Positions 18,566-27,954 of a stretch of 64,000 bases of DNA are shown here, in pieces. Both the position numbers and the translations under genes were made by a program. Source of the DNA: Granulosicoccus antarcticus IMCC3135. Its GTDB lineage: Bacteria; Pseudomonadota; Gammaproteobacteria; Granulosicoccales; Granulosicoccaceae. Every line of letters starts with the position of its first letter. Position 1 is the stretch's first letter. The stretch covers positions 6,196,501 through 6,260,500 of the forward strand of contig NZ_CP018632.1 of NCBI RefSeq assembly GCF_002215215.1. The letters run 5' to 3'. The notes under the pieces are model-generated. The model made no database searches. It was not told the DNA's origin and saw only the letters and a list, made by a program, of their open reading frames with translations.

Positions 18566-19623
18566 CTCAATGCTACGCCACTGTCCTTGTCGAACAGATG
18601 CATGGTCTCGGCAGCAGCCCCCAAAAACAGGCGACTACCCGGCTCTGGAGCCTGTCTGCCCGGTCCGGAGGCAATAAACTCCATCCCGTCGACCTCGACA
18701 TACAGCAGTGTTTCAGAGCCAAGTGGCTCGACAACCGTGATGACCCCACTCAACATGGCTTCGGATTCGTCTACCGGTATCAGATCCTCCGGACGAATAC
18801 CCAGAATCACATCGTGCGAATGCTCTGTCGATGCCACATTCCACGGCACACGCGTACCGTTCCACAAGGTCAGCCCTTGTTCGTCGAGACTGCCTGGCAA
18901 CATATTCATGGACGGTGCACCGATGAATTGCGCCACGAAAGTGTTGACCGGATTGTGATACGCCTCTGCCGGGGTGCCGACTTGCTGGATATGACCATCC
19001 TTCATGATCACGATCCGATCAGCCATCGTCATGGCCTCAACCTGATCATGGGTGACGAATACAATGGTTGTACCGACACGTTGATGCAGTTTCTTGATCT
19101 CCAGGCGCATCTGTGTGCGTAGCTGCGCATCCAGATTGGACAGCGGCTCATCGAACAGGAATACCGCCGGATCTCGTACCAGAGCTCGTCCGATAGCCAC
19201 ACGCTGACGTTGACCACCTGACAAAGCTCCCGGTTTGCGATCCAGATAGTCTTCCATGCCCAGAAGCGCTGCCACCTCAACAATGCGTGCCGCCTTTTCG
19301 CTCTTCGACAGTTTTGCCGTACGGAGTCCGAAACCGATATTCTTGCGCACGCTCATATGCGGATAGATAGCGTAGTTCTGGAAAACCATCGCGATATTGC
19401 GCTGCTTGGGTTCCAGGTTGTTGACCTGAGCTCCATTGATTTCGATACTGCCCGAACTCACCTCCTCCAGCCCTGCAATCATGCGCAAAGTGGTTGACTT
19501 CCCACAACCCGAAGGACCCACGAACACGATGAACTCACCGTCCTCAACCTCCAGATTGATCCCGTGGAGCACTTGCGTCTTGCCGTAGCGCTTGACCAGA
19601 TCTCTTAGTGCCAGACTTGCCAT
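18562..19623 (-). CDS. ABC sugar importer ATP-binding protein (MalK/UgpC type)
   Basis: 353 residues. Walker A GPSGCGKST at 36-44, signature LSGGQRQR from 134, Walker B FLFDEP at 155-160, H-loop FVTHDQ. A C-terminal TOBE/OB regulatory region (about 240-350, LGIRPEDLIPVD) is typical of carbohydrate (CUT1) importers. It powers the two permeases encoded upstream in the same operon. There is only a 3-bp gap after the lyase gene, and a GTGA overlap with the kinase. Confidence 0.94.
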   Translation of the reverse strand: MASLALRDLVKRYGKTQVLHGINLEVEDGEFIVFVGPSGCGKSTTLRMIAGLEEVSSGSIEINGAQVNNLEPKQRNIAMVFQNYAIYPHMSVRKNIGFGLRTAKLSKSEKAARIVEVAALLGMEDYLDRKPGALSGGQRQRVAIGRALVRDPAVFLFDEPLSNLDAQLRTQMRLEIKKLHQRVGTTIVFVTHDQVEAMTMADRIVIMKDGHIQQVGTPAEAYHNPVNTFVAQFIGAPSMNMLPGSLDEQGLTLWNGTRVPWNVASTEHSHDVILGIRPEDLIPVDESEAMLSGVITVVEPLGSETLLYVEVDGMEFIASGPGRQAPEPGSRLFLGAAAETMHLFDKDSGVALR

Positions 19624-19626
19624 TTG

Positions 19627-21117
19627 TCAGACCTCCAGCAATGCATCAAAGGCATCGCCTCGTCGCTGTGTTGCGGCCGCCAGTCTTGTCTGACTGTCAG
19701 TTGCCACCTCCAGCAGTTCTGCCATCTGTGTGCCGTAATGCCCCAGTGCTTCATCCATCGCAGCGGGTGCGGGACCACCAAATCGATCGCGGACCGTGAC
19801 AAAGTTGCGTAATGACACTGCCTGCATGAATTGCTCTTCCGATAGTTGGGATGCACGGGATGTCTCTGTCTTGAAGGCCTCGGAGAACGCGGCAAATCCC
19901 TGTTGTAAAGCCAGGCCTTCGGCAATCACCGTATTGGCCGTGGCCGCTGCAATCTCATGTGCCTGACGAAAAGAGAGTGCCTCCTGTCGCACCAGCGAAT
20001 CAGCCAGCTCGGTTATCGTAATGCAGGCTGCATCAGCATTGCTCGCAACACGCACCTCATTGATGGACACCGATGCCATGAAGGCACTGAGCAGATCCAC
20101 CACTCGGGTTCCACTGTCAAAAGCAGCGTAACCCGCTGACTGGACTTCACCCTCACTGTCATTCATGTCAGTGAAGGGGGTGTTGTGCATGGTATTGACA
20201 ATCATGTCGCAGCGCCCGGCAGTCAGGCTCGACAAGTGACGCATATGTTCAATAGGTACAGGGTTGCGTTTTTGCGGCATGATCGATGATATCTGCACCA
20301 GAGAATTGGGGACATAGAGCTGCCCCACTTCGAAGGCCGACCAGAACGCCATGTCCTGAATGACTCGCCCCAGATGCACGAAGATCAGCTTGATGGCCGA
20401 GTACAGGCCGGTGACATAATCTACCGAGGCAATACAACCGTAGCTGTTGCGCTTGGGAGCGGTGAAGCCCAACAGATCTGCCATGCAATCCCGGTCGATG
20501 GGAAAACCGGATGTGGTGATGGCCGCAGCTCCCATCGGACACAGATCCAGCGCCTTGCGTGCTTGCTGCAAGCGTGTGATATCAGCCAGCAGTACTTCCA
20601 GCACGGCACTCAGGTAGTGACCGAAGGTGCTGGGCTGAGCCGGTTGTCCATGAGTGTAGGCCACGATCAGAGTATCGCGCTCAAGCAAAGCTTTCTCATG
20701 GATAACTCCTGCCAGCTGCAAACACTGAGCCTCAAGCTGATCGCAGCGTTCACGCAGTACCATCTTGAAAACCGTATGATCCATATCGTTACGCGATCGG
20801 GCGGTATGCAGCATGCCGCCCATATCCGGTCCCAGACGCTTTTTCAGCTGTGATTCCACCAGGAAAAAGTAATCCTCATATTCACCGGTGTAGTTCAAGT
20901 CGGCAACGTTCACCTCATTGTCTATTGCCCGCAGTGCCTGGGCGATGGCCTGCACCGACTGACCCTCCAGAATGCCCGTGCGCGCAAGCATGAGCAAATG
21001 TGCCTGATTGATGGCCGCCATGGAGCCAGCGTAGTGTTGTTTGACGCCGTCGAACAACGGCGCAAGCACCGTATCCCGATAGACAGGGTCTGGAAATACC
21101 GATTTGTCCGGACTCAT
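19627..21117 (-). CDS. Argininosuccinate-lyase-superfamily enzyme
   Basis: 496 residues of the aspartase/fumarase superfamily, closest in layout to ArgH. Three conserved regions are visible: LHTARSRNDMDH (103-114), YTHGQPAQPSTFGHY (154-168) and the signature SSIMPQKRNP (277-286) containing the catalytic serine. Family members eliminate fumarate from N-succinyl or O-malyl type substrates. It is buried in a sugar ABC operon (start overlaps the permease stop as ATGA; longer frame to 21228 rejected), with no other arginine genes, so an arginine role is unlikely. Cleavage of a dicarboxylate-conjugated sugar or amine (compare EDDS lyase) is proposed; substrate unknown. Confidence 0.82.
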   Translation of the reverse strand: MSPDKSVFPDPVYRDTVLAPLFDGVKQHYAGSMAAINQAHLLMLARTGILEGQSVQAIAQALRAIDNEVNVADLNYTGEYEDYFFLVESQLKKRLGPDMGGMLHTARSRNDMDHTVFKMVLRERCDQLEAQCLQLAGVIHEKALLERDTLIVAYTHGQPAQPSTFGHYLSAVLEVLLADITRLQQARKALDLCPMGAAAITTSGFPIDRDCMADLLGFTAPKRNSYGCIASVDYVTGLYSAIKLIFVHLGRVIQDMAFWSAFEVGQLYVPNSLVQISSIMPQKRNPVPIEHMRHLSSLTAGRCDMIVNTMHNTPFTDMNDSEGEVQSAGYAAFDSGTRVVDLLSAFMASVSINEVRVASNADAACITITELADSLVRQEALSFRQAHEIAAATANTVIAEGLALQQGFAAFSEAFKTETSRASQLSEEQFMQAVSLRNFVTVRDRFGGPAPAAMDEALGHYGTQMAELLEVATDSQTRLAAATQRRGDAFDALLEV

Positions 21118-22001
21118 CCCTTCAACCCTGCCATGACTACTCCTCGAATGATGAATCGCTGAAAGATCAGAAAAACCACTAATGTGGGCAACACGGAGAT
21201 GGCGGCACCCGTCATGACCAGTTCCCACTCCACCGCCTGTTCGACGCTGAATGTTGTCAGCCCGACAGGCAGGGTGTACATCTCCTGACTGTTGGTGACA
21301 ATCAGCGGCCAGATGAATGCCGTCCAGTTACCCAGAAACACGAAGATGGCCAGGGCCGCCAGAGCTGGCTTGACCAGTGGCATGGCCACAATCCACCAGA
21401 TCTGCAACTCATTGAGACCGTCGATTCTGGCCGCTTCAATGAAGTCGTCCGGCACTGTTTCAAAAAACTGCTTCATGAGAAACACACCGAATGCGGTCAT
21501 AAGGCCGGGAAACATGATGCCCCAGGTAGTATCCAGCCAGCCAAACTGCTGCGCCATCAGATACCAGGGAATAACCAGCATCTCAGTGGGAATCATGAGC
21601 GTCGACAGGATGGCTATGAATACGATATAACGCCCCCTGAAACGGAACTTGCACAAGGTATAGCCGACCAGAGAATCGAATAGCACACTGGATATGGTCG
21701 TCAGTGTCGCCACGATCAAAGAGTTCACGAACCACTGCATGAAGCGTCCGTCACGCAGCACATACTCATAGTTCTCGAGCGTAGGCTCCTCGGGAATCAG
21801 GTTCAGATTGTAGACCTCGAAGGAATACTTGAACGAGGTGGACATCATATAAGCCAGCGGCATGACCATCAGCACGCCACCTGCGAATAGCAGAATCCAG
21901 CGAACGTATTGTCCCCAGCTGCGCTTTACGGGCGCCGAGCTGCCTTTTAGCAGGCTTTGCGCACTGGCGCGCACCTTGAGTTCTTCTGCAGTTGCTGACA
22001 T
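21114..22001 (-). CDS. ABC sugar importer permease (MalG type)
   Basis: 295 residues with six predicted membrane helices, the first at about 32-55 (YVRWILLFAGGVLMVMPLAY). The cytoplasmic EAA loop, EAARIDGLNELQIWWIVAMP, is followed by the conserved LVKPALAAL, where it docks with the ATPase. The C terminus FQRFIIRGVVMAGLKG is characteristic of MalG-type subunits. It begins 3 bp after the MalF-type gene and overlaps the lyase start by 4 bp, so all are co-translated. Confidence 0.94.
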   Translation of the reverse strand: MSATAEELKVRASAQSLLKGSSAPVKRSWGQYVRWILLFAGGVLMVMPLAYMMSTSFKYSFEVYNLNLIPEEPTLENYEYVLRDGRFMQWFVNSLIVATLTTISSVLFDSLVGYTLCKFRFRGRYIVFIAILSTLMIPTEMLVIPWYLMAQQFGWLDTTWGIMFPGLMTAFGVFLMKQFFETVPDDFIEAARIDGLNELQIWWIVAMPLVKPALAALAIFVFLGNWTAFIWPLIVTNSQEMYTLPVGLTTFSVEQAVEWELVMTGAAISVLPTLVVFLIFQRFIIRGVVMAGLKG

Positions 22002-22004
22002 GGT

Positions 22005-22898
22005 CTACCGGTCCTGCAACAGGCGCAGCTGCAGCAAGCTGACGATCAGAAGGATGACGAACAGCACGACTGTCTGCGCAGCCGCATATCCCATATCGAA
22101 TGAATTGAAAGCGGTATCGTAGATCATCAGCACCAGTGGCTTGGTGGAATTGAGCGGCCCACCCGGATTGTTGGTCGTCATGTTGAAAACATGATCGAAG
22201 ATACGCAGGAAACCGATGGAGGAAAACACCACCAGAAAGACAATGGTTGGTTTCAGCAAGGGCAAGGTGATCTCGGACATGATGGTCCAGCCAGAGACAC
22301 CGTCAATATGCGCGGCTTCGTAATACGTCTTGGGGATGGCACGCAGCCCTGCCATGAAGATGATGATCTGAAAACCCAGACCTGCCCAGATGGCCGGTGC
22401 CAGCACCGCAGGCAGAGCATTAGTGGTGGAATTCAGGAAGGCGATTTGCGAGATGCCGAACGTTGCCAGCATATTGTTGAACAAACCAATGGGGACAGGC
22501 TGGTAGAACCAGCGCCAAACCCAGGCCATTGCAACTGCACTGGTCATGAATGGCAGAAAATACAGGGCACGAATGGTGCCGTGAAGAAATCTGACCCGAT
22601 CCAGGTGATAGGCAATGATAAACGCCAGCACAAGACTCAGAGGTGTACCGATCAACAGATAGACGAAGGTATTGCGGAACACCTGCCAGAACACCGGATC
22701 ATGATACAGAGTGATGTAATTGTCGAACCCTGCCCAGGTTCTGGCACCGAGCAGATTCCATTCCTGGAACGAAAGAATAATGGCATTGACGGTCGGGTAG
22801 AAGCGAACCACCACATAAAAGATAATGGGGATCGCCAGGAAACCCCACGCCCAGACTGTCTGCTTCTGCCTGACCGACAGTTTTTCGTAGAAGCTCAT
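22005..22898 (-). CDS. ABC sugar importer permease (MalF type)
   Basis: 297 residues, six predicted membrane helices (first WAWGFLAIPIIFYVVVRFYP). The EAA motif is YYEAAHIDGVSGWTIMSEIT with LPLLKPT after it. It forms the importer channel with the MalG-type partner. A 35-bp gap separates it from the upstream binding-protein gene; such gaps often allow more binding protein than permease to be made. Confidence 0.93.
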   Translation of the reverse strand: MSFYEKLSVRQKQTVWAWGFLAIPIIFYVVVRFYPTVNAIILSFQEWNLLGARTWAGFDNYITLYHDPVFWQVFRNTFVYLLIGTPLSLVLAFIIAYHLDRVRFLHGTIRALYFLPFMTSAVAMAWVWRWFYQPVPIGLFNNMLATFGISQIAFLNSTTNALPAVLAPAIWAGLGFQIIIFMAGLRAIPKTYYEAAHIDGVSGWTIMSEITLPLLKPTIVFLVVFSSIGFLRIFDHVFNMTTNNPGGPLNSTKPLVLMIYDTAFNSFDMGYAAAQTVVLFVILLIVSLLQLRLLQDR

Positions 22899-22933
22899 GG
22901 GCGCAGGTTTCCGATGCGATTTATCACAGATCC

Positions 22934-24202
22934 TTATTTGTAGAAGTCATCCAGTATGGCTTGTTCGCCCGCAGCGGCCTCACTCAGGCTCTCTGGTATC
23001 GATTGCCCTTCCAGTTCGATTCGACTGACCATATCTGTCATCAATTGACGCTGACCACTTTCGTCAACAAAGACGGTTGACTGCGCATAACCGAGCCCCT
23101 TCACAAAAGGCCCATAAATGGGGTCAGACTGATTTTTCTCTGTCAGTGCGGCAGAAGGTTTGGCAGGCAACTCACCCACCGTATCCAGCCAGATCTGCAT
23201 GGCCTCATCCGATGTCAGGTAAGCCATGAACTTCAGCGCCGCATCGAATTTCTCACCCTTGGCCTTGCTGGTAACCGCGTTAACCCAATAGGATGAGTAG
23301 TTGGATTGTGTACCGTCCGGTCCCACTGGCAATTCTGCCACCCCCCATTTCAAGCCTCGCGTCTCATCCAGAGCGCCGATCCGAAACGAGCCATCAATGT
23401 GCATGCCAGCACGTCCGGCCTTGAACGCTGCCTGCGGCTCATCCATGAAAGTGCTGTCAGTCACACCGTGCTCCTGATCCAGAGCGACATACCATTCAAG
23501 CGCTTTCAGGCCTGCCTCCGAATCATAAGCTATCGATTTGAGGTCATCCGAATAGGGCTTGCCGCCAAATTGTCTGACCAGTACTTCACGCCACCAGTGG
23601 TGATCCTGCGCTGTCATTCCAGAGGTAATTCCCACCTGAGTCAGATTCCCGGCGCCATCCCGCTTGGTCAGCTTCTTTGCAATTTCGACCAGTTCATCCA
23701 GATTGGCAGGCGGTGCTTCGATGCCCGCCTCGTCAAACAGACGTTGGTTATAGAACAACGCCAATGAGCGAACAGCCGTCGGTAGAGCCATATACTGATC
23801 GTCGCGCTTCATGGCCTGCACCATCGGAAAAAATTCCTTGTCGATAGTCTCTACCGGGAAGATATCTGCAGGCAACGGTTGAATCAATTCAGCATCGACG
23901 TAGTCGTTCAACCAACCATAAAACAGTTGCACCACATCAGGGCCTTCACCTGCCGGAATGGCCGCAGCCACCTTGGTGCGGTAATCGGCATAGGGAAACT
24001 GGTTGGTCTTGACCGTGATACCCGGATTCGCTGCTTCGAAATTACTGATCAGCGTGTCCATGGCCGTAACACGTGCCTCGAAGAAGTATTGCCAATATTC
24101 GATTTCCACATCGGCCCGTACAACATTGGCCGCCATGCTGGAGCCCAACGCCAATACACCCGCCATGATGCCGGATGAGAATACCCGTCTGCCCTTGATC
24201 AT
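22934..24202 (-). CDS. ABC transporter extracellular sugar-binding protein
   Basis: 422 residues of the family-1 extracellular solute-binding group (UgpB/MalE-like). A positively charged signal peptide (first about 30 residues, cleaved near VVRADVEIE) exports it to the periplasm. The typical FEAANPGITVKTNQFPYADY strand-helix and the C-terminal FDAALKFMAYLTSDEAMQIW helix are present. First gene of the minus-strand importer operon, divergent from the ROK repressor. The ligand is unknown, probably a glycan or sugar conjugate. Confidence 0.92.
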   Translation of the reverse strand: MIKGRRVFSSGIMAGVLALGSSMAANVVRADVEIEYWQYFFEARVTAMDTLISNFEAANPGITVKTNQFPYADYRTKVAAAIPAGEGPDVVQLFYGWLNDYVDAELIQPLPADIFPVETIDKEFFPMVQAMKRDDQYMALPTAVRSLALFYNQRLFDEAGIEAPPANLDELVEIAKKLTKRDGAGNLTQVGITSGMTAQDHHWWREVLVRQFGGKPYSDDLKSIAYDSEAGLKALEWYVALDQEHGVTDSTFMDEPQAAFKAGRAGMHIDGSFRIGALDETRGLKWGVAELPVGPDGTQSNYSSYWVNAVTSKAKGEKFDAALKFMAYLTSDEAMQIWLDTVGELPAKPSAALTEKNQSDPIYGPFVKGLGYAQSTVFVDESGQRQLMTDMVSRIELEGQSIPESLSEAAAGEQAILDDFYK

Positions 24203-24335
24203 TTGTGCTTCCTCTTCGGATTAGAGACTGGTCTGCGAACAATTATTAACTCAATCAAGTTGAACTTACAAGCGATTTGAGTTTATATCTATCCCTGAGA
24301 AGAATCCGCTTCTCGCTGACTATTGAATCCTGCCA
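24203..24335. promoter_or_regulatory. Divergent promoter/operator region of importer operon and ROK gene
   Basis: 133 bp, AT-rich. AACTCAA at 24248-24254 and TTGAGTT at 24277-24283 form an inverted repeat, and between them lies a perfect 11-bp palindrome AAGTT-G-AACTT at 24257-24267. This nested symmetry is what a ROK dimer/tetramer would recognise, and would let the repressor control both directions at once. Confidence 0.5.
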
Positions 24336-25523
24336 TTGAAATCCTCACTTTTCACCGGGTCCAATGCCGAACAGACACGTCGTCATAATCGGCGCGTCGT
24401 GCTGGGTCAGATCCGCACCTCCCGACGAATGGGCCGCGCAGAAATAGCGCGCATCAGCGGGCTCTCGGTGCAGGCTGTCAGTAATATCATTGCCAGCCTG
24501 CTGAGCGAAGGGTTGCTGATAGAGGACGGTCAGATCTGCCATGGACGTGGCCTGCCCGCCACCCAATACAAACTCAACCCCGAAGGTGGCTATGCCCTGG
24601 GCTTCGAGATCAGCCCGCGCTCAATCAGTGCCGCACTGTTGAATATCACGGGCGATCTGTATCTGAAAAAACGTCTGAAAATGGATAACTGCGAACCTGC
24701 CGCCATCAGCCAGCGCGTGCACAACCTGATGCACTCAATGCTCGAAGAGACTGGCGTACAGCAGGAACAGTTGCTGGGTGCAGGTATTGTCATGCCTGGC
24801 CCTTTCATACCCACAGGTCTTGCCAATACTTCGTCGGTACTGGCAGGTTGGGAAAACATTGATCCGGTACAACTGTTCTCGCACACATTGTCCGTACCTG
24901 TACTGGTGGAGAACGATGCAAATGCTGCCGCTGTCGGTGAACAGGTGTCCGGCTGTGCGGCGAAACTGCGCAACTATGCATTCATCTATTTCGGCACCGG
25001 GCTGGGCCTGGGCATTGTTCAGGACGGGGACCTGTTTCGCGGATGCAACGGCAATGCCGGAGAACTGGGACATATTCTGGTACCACAACCAGCGAGCCGG
25101 GCAACGATGCCGACCACAGAGCTGGTACCACTGGAAACGGTGGCCAGCCGTATCGCCATGCAACATAGCCTGAAACAAGTGGGCATCCAGGTGGACAGTA
25201 TCCAGGATATCGAACAACTGGCCATCAGCCAGAGCCCTGAGCTGGATCACTGGCTATCTGACGCAGCCTCGGCACTGTCACATGCCATTCATGTCGTCGA
25301 GAATCTGTTCGATCCGGATACCGTCGTCATTGGTGGCGCCCTGCCCGATATCGTTCTGTCAGTCCTCATTGATCGTATCGCTCTGGCGCAGCAATCCATT
25401 GCTCATCGTGAAAACAGACAATACCCCCGAATAATGCAAGGCCAATCAGGCTGGCTATCGGCAGCACAGGGAGGTGCAGCACTTGTCATCAACCAACTAT
25501 TTACACCTCGTAGCCTCTCGTGA
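24336..25523 (+). CDS. ROK-family transcriptional repressor (NagC/Mlc/XylR type)
   Basis: 395 residues: N-terminal winged helix-turn-helix (about 22-75, GRAEIARISGLSVQAVSNIIASL), then an actin-like ROK domain. The sugar-binding/ROK elements are visible at LVENDANAAAVGE and the glycine-rich FGTGLGLGI, then GNAGELGHI. The usual zinc-site CxCGxxGC cluster downstream of GELGH is absent here (PQPASRATMPTTE instead), which is unusual. It probably senses a (phosphorylated) sugar from the adjacent pathway and represses both divergent operons. Confidence 0.88.
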   Translation: MKSSLFTGSNAEQTRRHNRRVVLGQIRTSRRMGRAEIARISGLSVQAVSNIIASLLSEGLLIEDGQICHGRGLPATQYKLNPEGGYALGFEISPRSISAALLNITGDLYLKKRLKMDNCEPAAISQRVHNLMHSMLEETGVQQEQLLGAGIVMPGPFIPTGLANTSSVLAGWENIDPVQLFSHTLSVPVLVENDANAAAVGEQVSGCAAKLRNYAFIYFGTGLGLGIVQDGDLFRGCNGNAGELGHILVPQPASRATMPTTELVPLETVASRIAMQHSLKQVGIQVDSIQDIEQLAISQSPELDHWLSDAASALSHAIHVVENLFDPDTVVIGGALPDIVLSVLIDRIALAQQSIAHRENRQYPRIMQGQSGWLSAAQGGAALVINQLFTPRSLS

Positions 25524-25539
25524 ACCAGGGATCTGAACC

Positions 25540-27954
25540 ATGCCATTAGCTGATGTCGATCGATTGGATGCAGAACGCGCACAGCCGCGTATTGTCGCAC
25601 TGCATTTTGCACTGACAAAACTGCGTTCCTGCGTCTCATTCATGAATTCGGGAGCACACCCTGATGACGAGGTCTCCTCCATGCTGGCCGCACTGGGCTT
25701 TCGCGATGGTCTGGATATCTCCTATGCCTGCGCCAATCGAGGCGAAGGTGGTCAGAATGACATCGGCACCGAGTCACTGGCAGCTCTGGGCACCTTGCGT
25801 ACGGCAGAGATGGAAGAAGCGGCCAGGGTTCTGGACTTGCGTCTGTACTGGTTGTCGCAAACTGCCGATGACAGCATCTTTGATTTCGGGTTTTCCAAAA
25901 GTGGCGAAGAAACGCTGGAACACTGGCAGTATCAGCGCACACTGCATCGATTCGTCAGCATTGTCAGGCAGGAAAAACCCGACATCCTGTGCCCTACGTT
26001 TCTTGACATACCCGGTCAGCACGGACATCACCGTGCCATGACGGCATTGGCGCATGAGGTCATGGATGTTGCTGCCGATGCAAGCTATTCATGTGACTCT
26101 TTGGATCCCTGGCAGATCAGCAAGCTCTATCTGCCAGCCTGGGGCGGTGGTGGCACCGCCTATGATGATGAAGAGCCACCTCCGCCAGCAACCCTGCTGA
26201 TACAGTCCGACGCTCACGACTCTGTGACTGGCTGGACCTGGGAGAACATCGGCCAACAATCAAGACGCTTCCACCAGACACAGGCGATGGGCAGGTGGGT
26301 AGAGTCAGGCACCGAGCGTAACTGGCCACTACACCTGGCGCGTAGTCGCCTCGCTGAGCCTGACACCTCGATATTCAGTGGTTTGGCATCAACGCTGGGC
26401 CAACTGGCTGAACAGATTACCGATTCGCCTCGGACCCAGGAAGCACTGCAAGCCACACATCTCTCAATCGAAGCATGTCTAGAGGCCTTTCCCGATTTCA
26501 GAACCATCGCGCAACAAGCCTCTCAGGCACTTGTCCACTTGCGTGCAGCGATGAAACTCTGCCCGGATCAGCATCGCAAGAACATGATGCACCGCCTGGA
26601 ACGCAAGCAGAATCAACTCTCAACGGTCATTCGTCTGGCACTGGGCATTCGTGTACACACTCATCTGAACGGCTCCACAGCTTCCAGTCTGAGTCCGGAT
26701 TTCTGGCAACCGGGCGAACAACACCCCTACAGCCTGGAAATAGATTCACGCGAATCAGAAGCTCTGGGGAATTGCCAGGTCCAGGCGACGCTGCGAACCG
26801 AGGCACCCTGGAGTGTCATGACGGATACTCTGGTACTGGATAGCTCAGCTGAACCATCCAATGCCTATCCTGATACCTGGCTGCCGGATCAACCAGCCAG
26901 CCCCTGTGTGCAAATAGACGTCAGCTTCAATGGCGTAGACAGCAGCACGCTGCAATCACTGGACAGTACGCCTGTTGTATTACCGGCGGTCAGGGCGAGC
27001 CTTTCTCCGGCACAAATACTAGTCAATACGGCATTACCCCTTACCTCACAGGTCCTGTCGATCGCAAGCAGAATTCCCGACAAAGCCCGTGCCCAACTGA
27101 ATGCACCGTCACGATGGCAGGTCGCAGAACATGAGGATGGCTTGCAAATAGATTATCCAGAAAATCTGGAAGATGGGTTGTACGAGCTCCCCTTGAGCCT
27201 GGATGCTCTGGCTGCAAGTCAGGTAAGAACCATTGCCTACCCACACGTCAGCTCTCGTGTACTTAGCACACCCGCCATCGTGCGTATACGCGCTCTGAAC
27301 ATAAAACTCCCCGATGTACGAATTGCCTACGCAGGCGGCGGCAATGATGATGTTGCAAGCTGGTTGTCTGCCATGGGTCTGCCGGTAAAAATTCTGACAG
27401 AGACCGATCTGGAAGATGCCAGTAGCCTTGCCAGAGCCCTGGCAACGGTAGACACACTGGTGATCGGCCTCTTCGCCTATCGTAGCCGACCTCAACTGAG
27501 CTCATTGAGCAAGACGATCAACCTCTGGGTTGAACAAGGAGGCCATTTACTGACCTTGTATCATCGTCCCTGGGATAACTGGGATCCAGAACTCATCCCA
27601 CCACGCAGACTGGAAATCGGCCAACCTTCGTTACGTTACCGAGTCACGAACCAGAATGCAGCAGTGAGCCACCTTCAGCCCGAACATCCGTTGCTGAACA
27701 CGCCTAACCGGATCGGCCCCGCAGACTGGGTCGACTGGAAAAAGGAGCGCGGCTTGTATTTTGCAAAATCCTGGGACGACGCTTATACCCCACTGCTCTC
27801 CATGGCAGACCCTGGTGAAGAGCCTCATACGGGTGCTTTACTCAGTGCCGATATCGGTCAGGGCCGTCATATACATACTTCGTTGATACTGCATCATCAG
27901 CTTGATCAGCTGGTACCCGGAAGCTTTCGGCTCATGGCAAATCTTGTCAGTTGA
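25540..27954 (+). CDS. Large PIG-L (LmbE-like) deacetylase family protein
   Basis: 804 residues. The N-terminal quarter is a PIG-L/LmbE zinc hydrolase: the metal-binding motif AHPDDE is at 39-44 and the third ligand region GQHGHHRAM at about 162-170. The family removes N-acetyl groups from GlcNAc-type sugars (PIG-L, MshB, BshB). The remaining 550 residues hold beta-rich domains and a final alpha/beta domain like that of large hypothetical PIG-L proteins. No signal peptide is seen, so it is cytoplasmic. It follows the ROK gene by 16 bp and overlaps the EamA gene by 4 bp. Likely deacetylates the imported amino-sugar conjugate (inference). Confidence 0.85.
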   Translation: MPLADVDRLDAERAQPRIVALHFALTKLRSCVSFMNSGAHPDDEVSSMLAALGFRDGLDISYACANRGEGGQNDIGTESLAALGTLRTAEMEEAARVLDLRLYWLSQTADDSIFDFGFSKSGEETLEHWQYQRTLHRFVSIVRQEKPDILCPTFLDIPGQHGHHRAMTALAHEVMDVAADASYSCDSLDPWQISKLYLPAWGGGGTAYDDEEPPPPATLLIQSDAHDSVTGWTWENIGQQSRRFHQTQAMGRWVESGTERNWPLHLARSRLAEPDTSIFSGLASTLGQLAEQITDSPRTQEALQATHLSIEACLEAFPDFRTIAQQASQALVHLRAAMKLCPDQHRKNMMHRLERKQNQLSTVIRLALGIRVHTHLNGSTASSLSPDFWQPGEQHPYSLEIDSRESEALGNCQVQATLRTEAPWSVMTDTLVLDSSAEPSNAYPDTWLPDQPASPCVQIDVSFNGVDSSTLQSLDSTPVVLPAVRASLSPAQILVNTALPLTSQVLSIASRIPDKARAQLNAPSRWQVAEHEDGLQIDYPENLEDGLYELPLSLDALAASQVRTIAYPHVSSRVLSTPAIVRIRALNIKLPDVRIAYAGGGNDDVASWLSAMGLPVKILTETDLEDASSLARALATVDTLVIGLFAYRSRPQLSSLSKTINLWVEQGGHLLTLYHRPWDNWDPELIPPRRLEIGQPSLRYRVTNQNAAVSHLQPEHPLLNTPNRIGPADWVDWKKERGLYFAKSWDDAYTPLLSMADPGEEPHTGALLSADIGQGRHIHTSLILHHQLDQLVPGSFRLMANLVS

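Noticed and set aside
19627-21117. Assignment as arginine-biosynthetic ArgH
   Set aside because: Key superfamily motifs are present, but the gene is co-translated inside a sugar ABC operon with no arginine genes, so a catabolic substrate is more likely.
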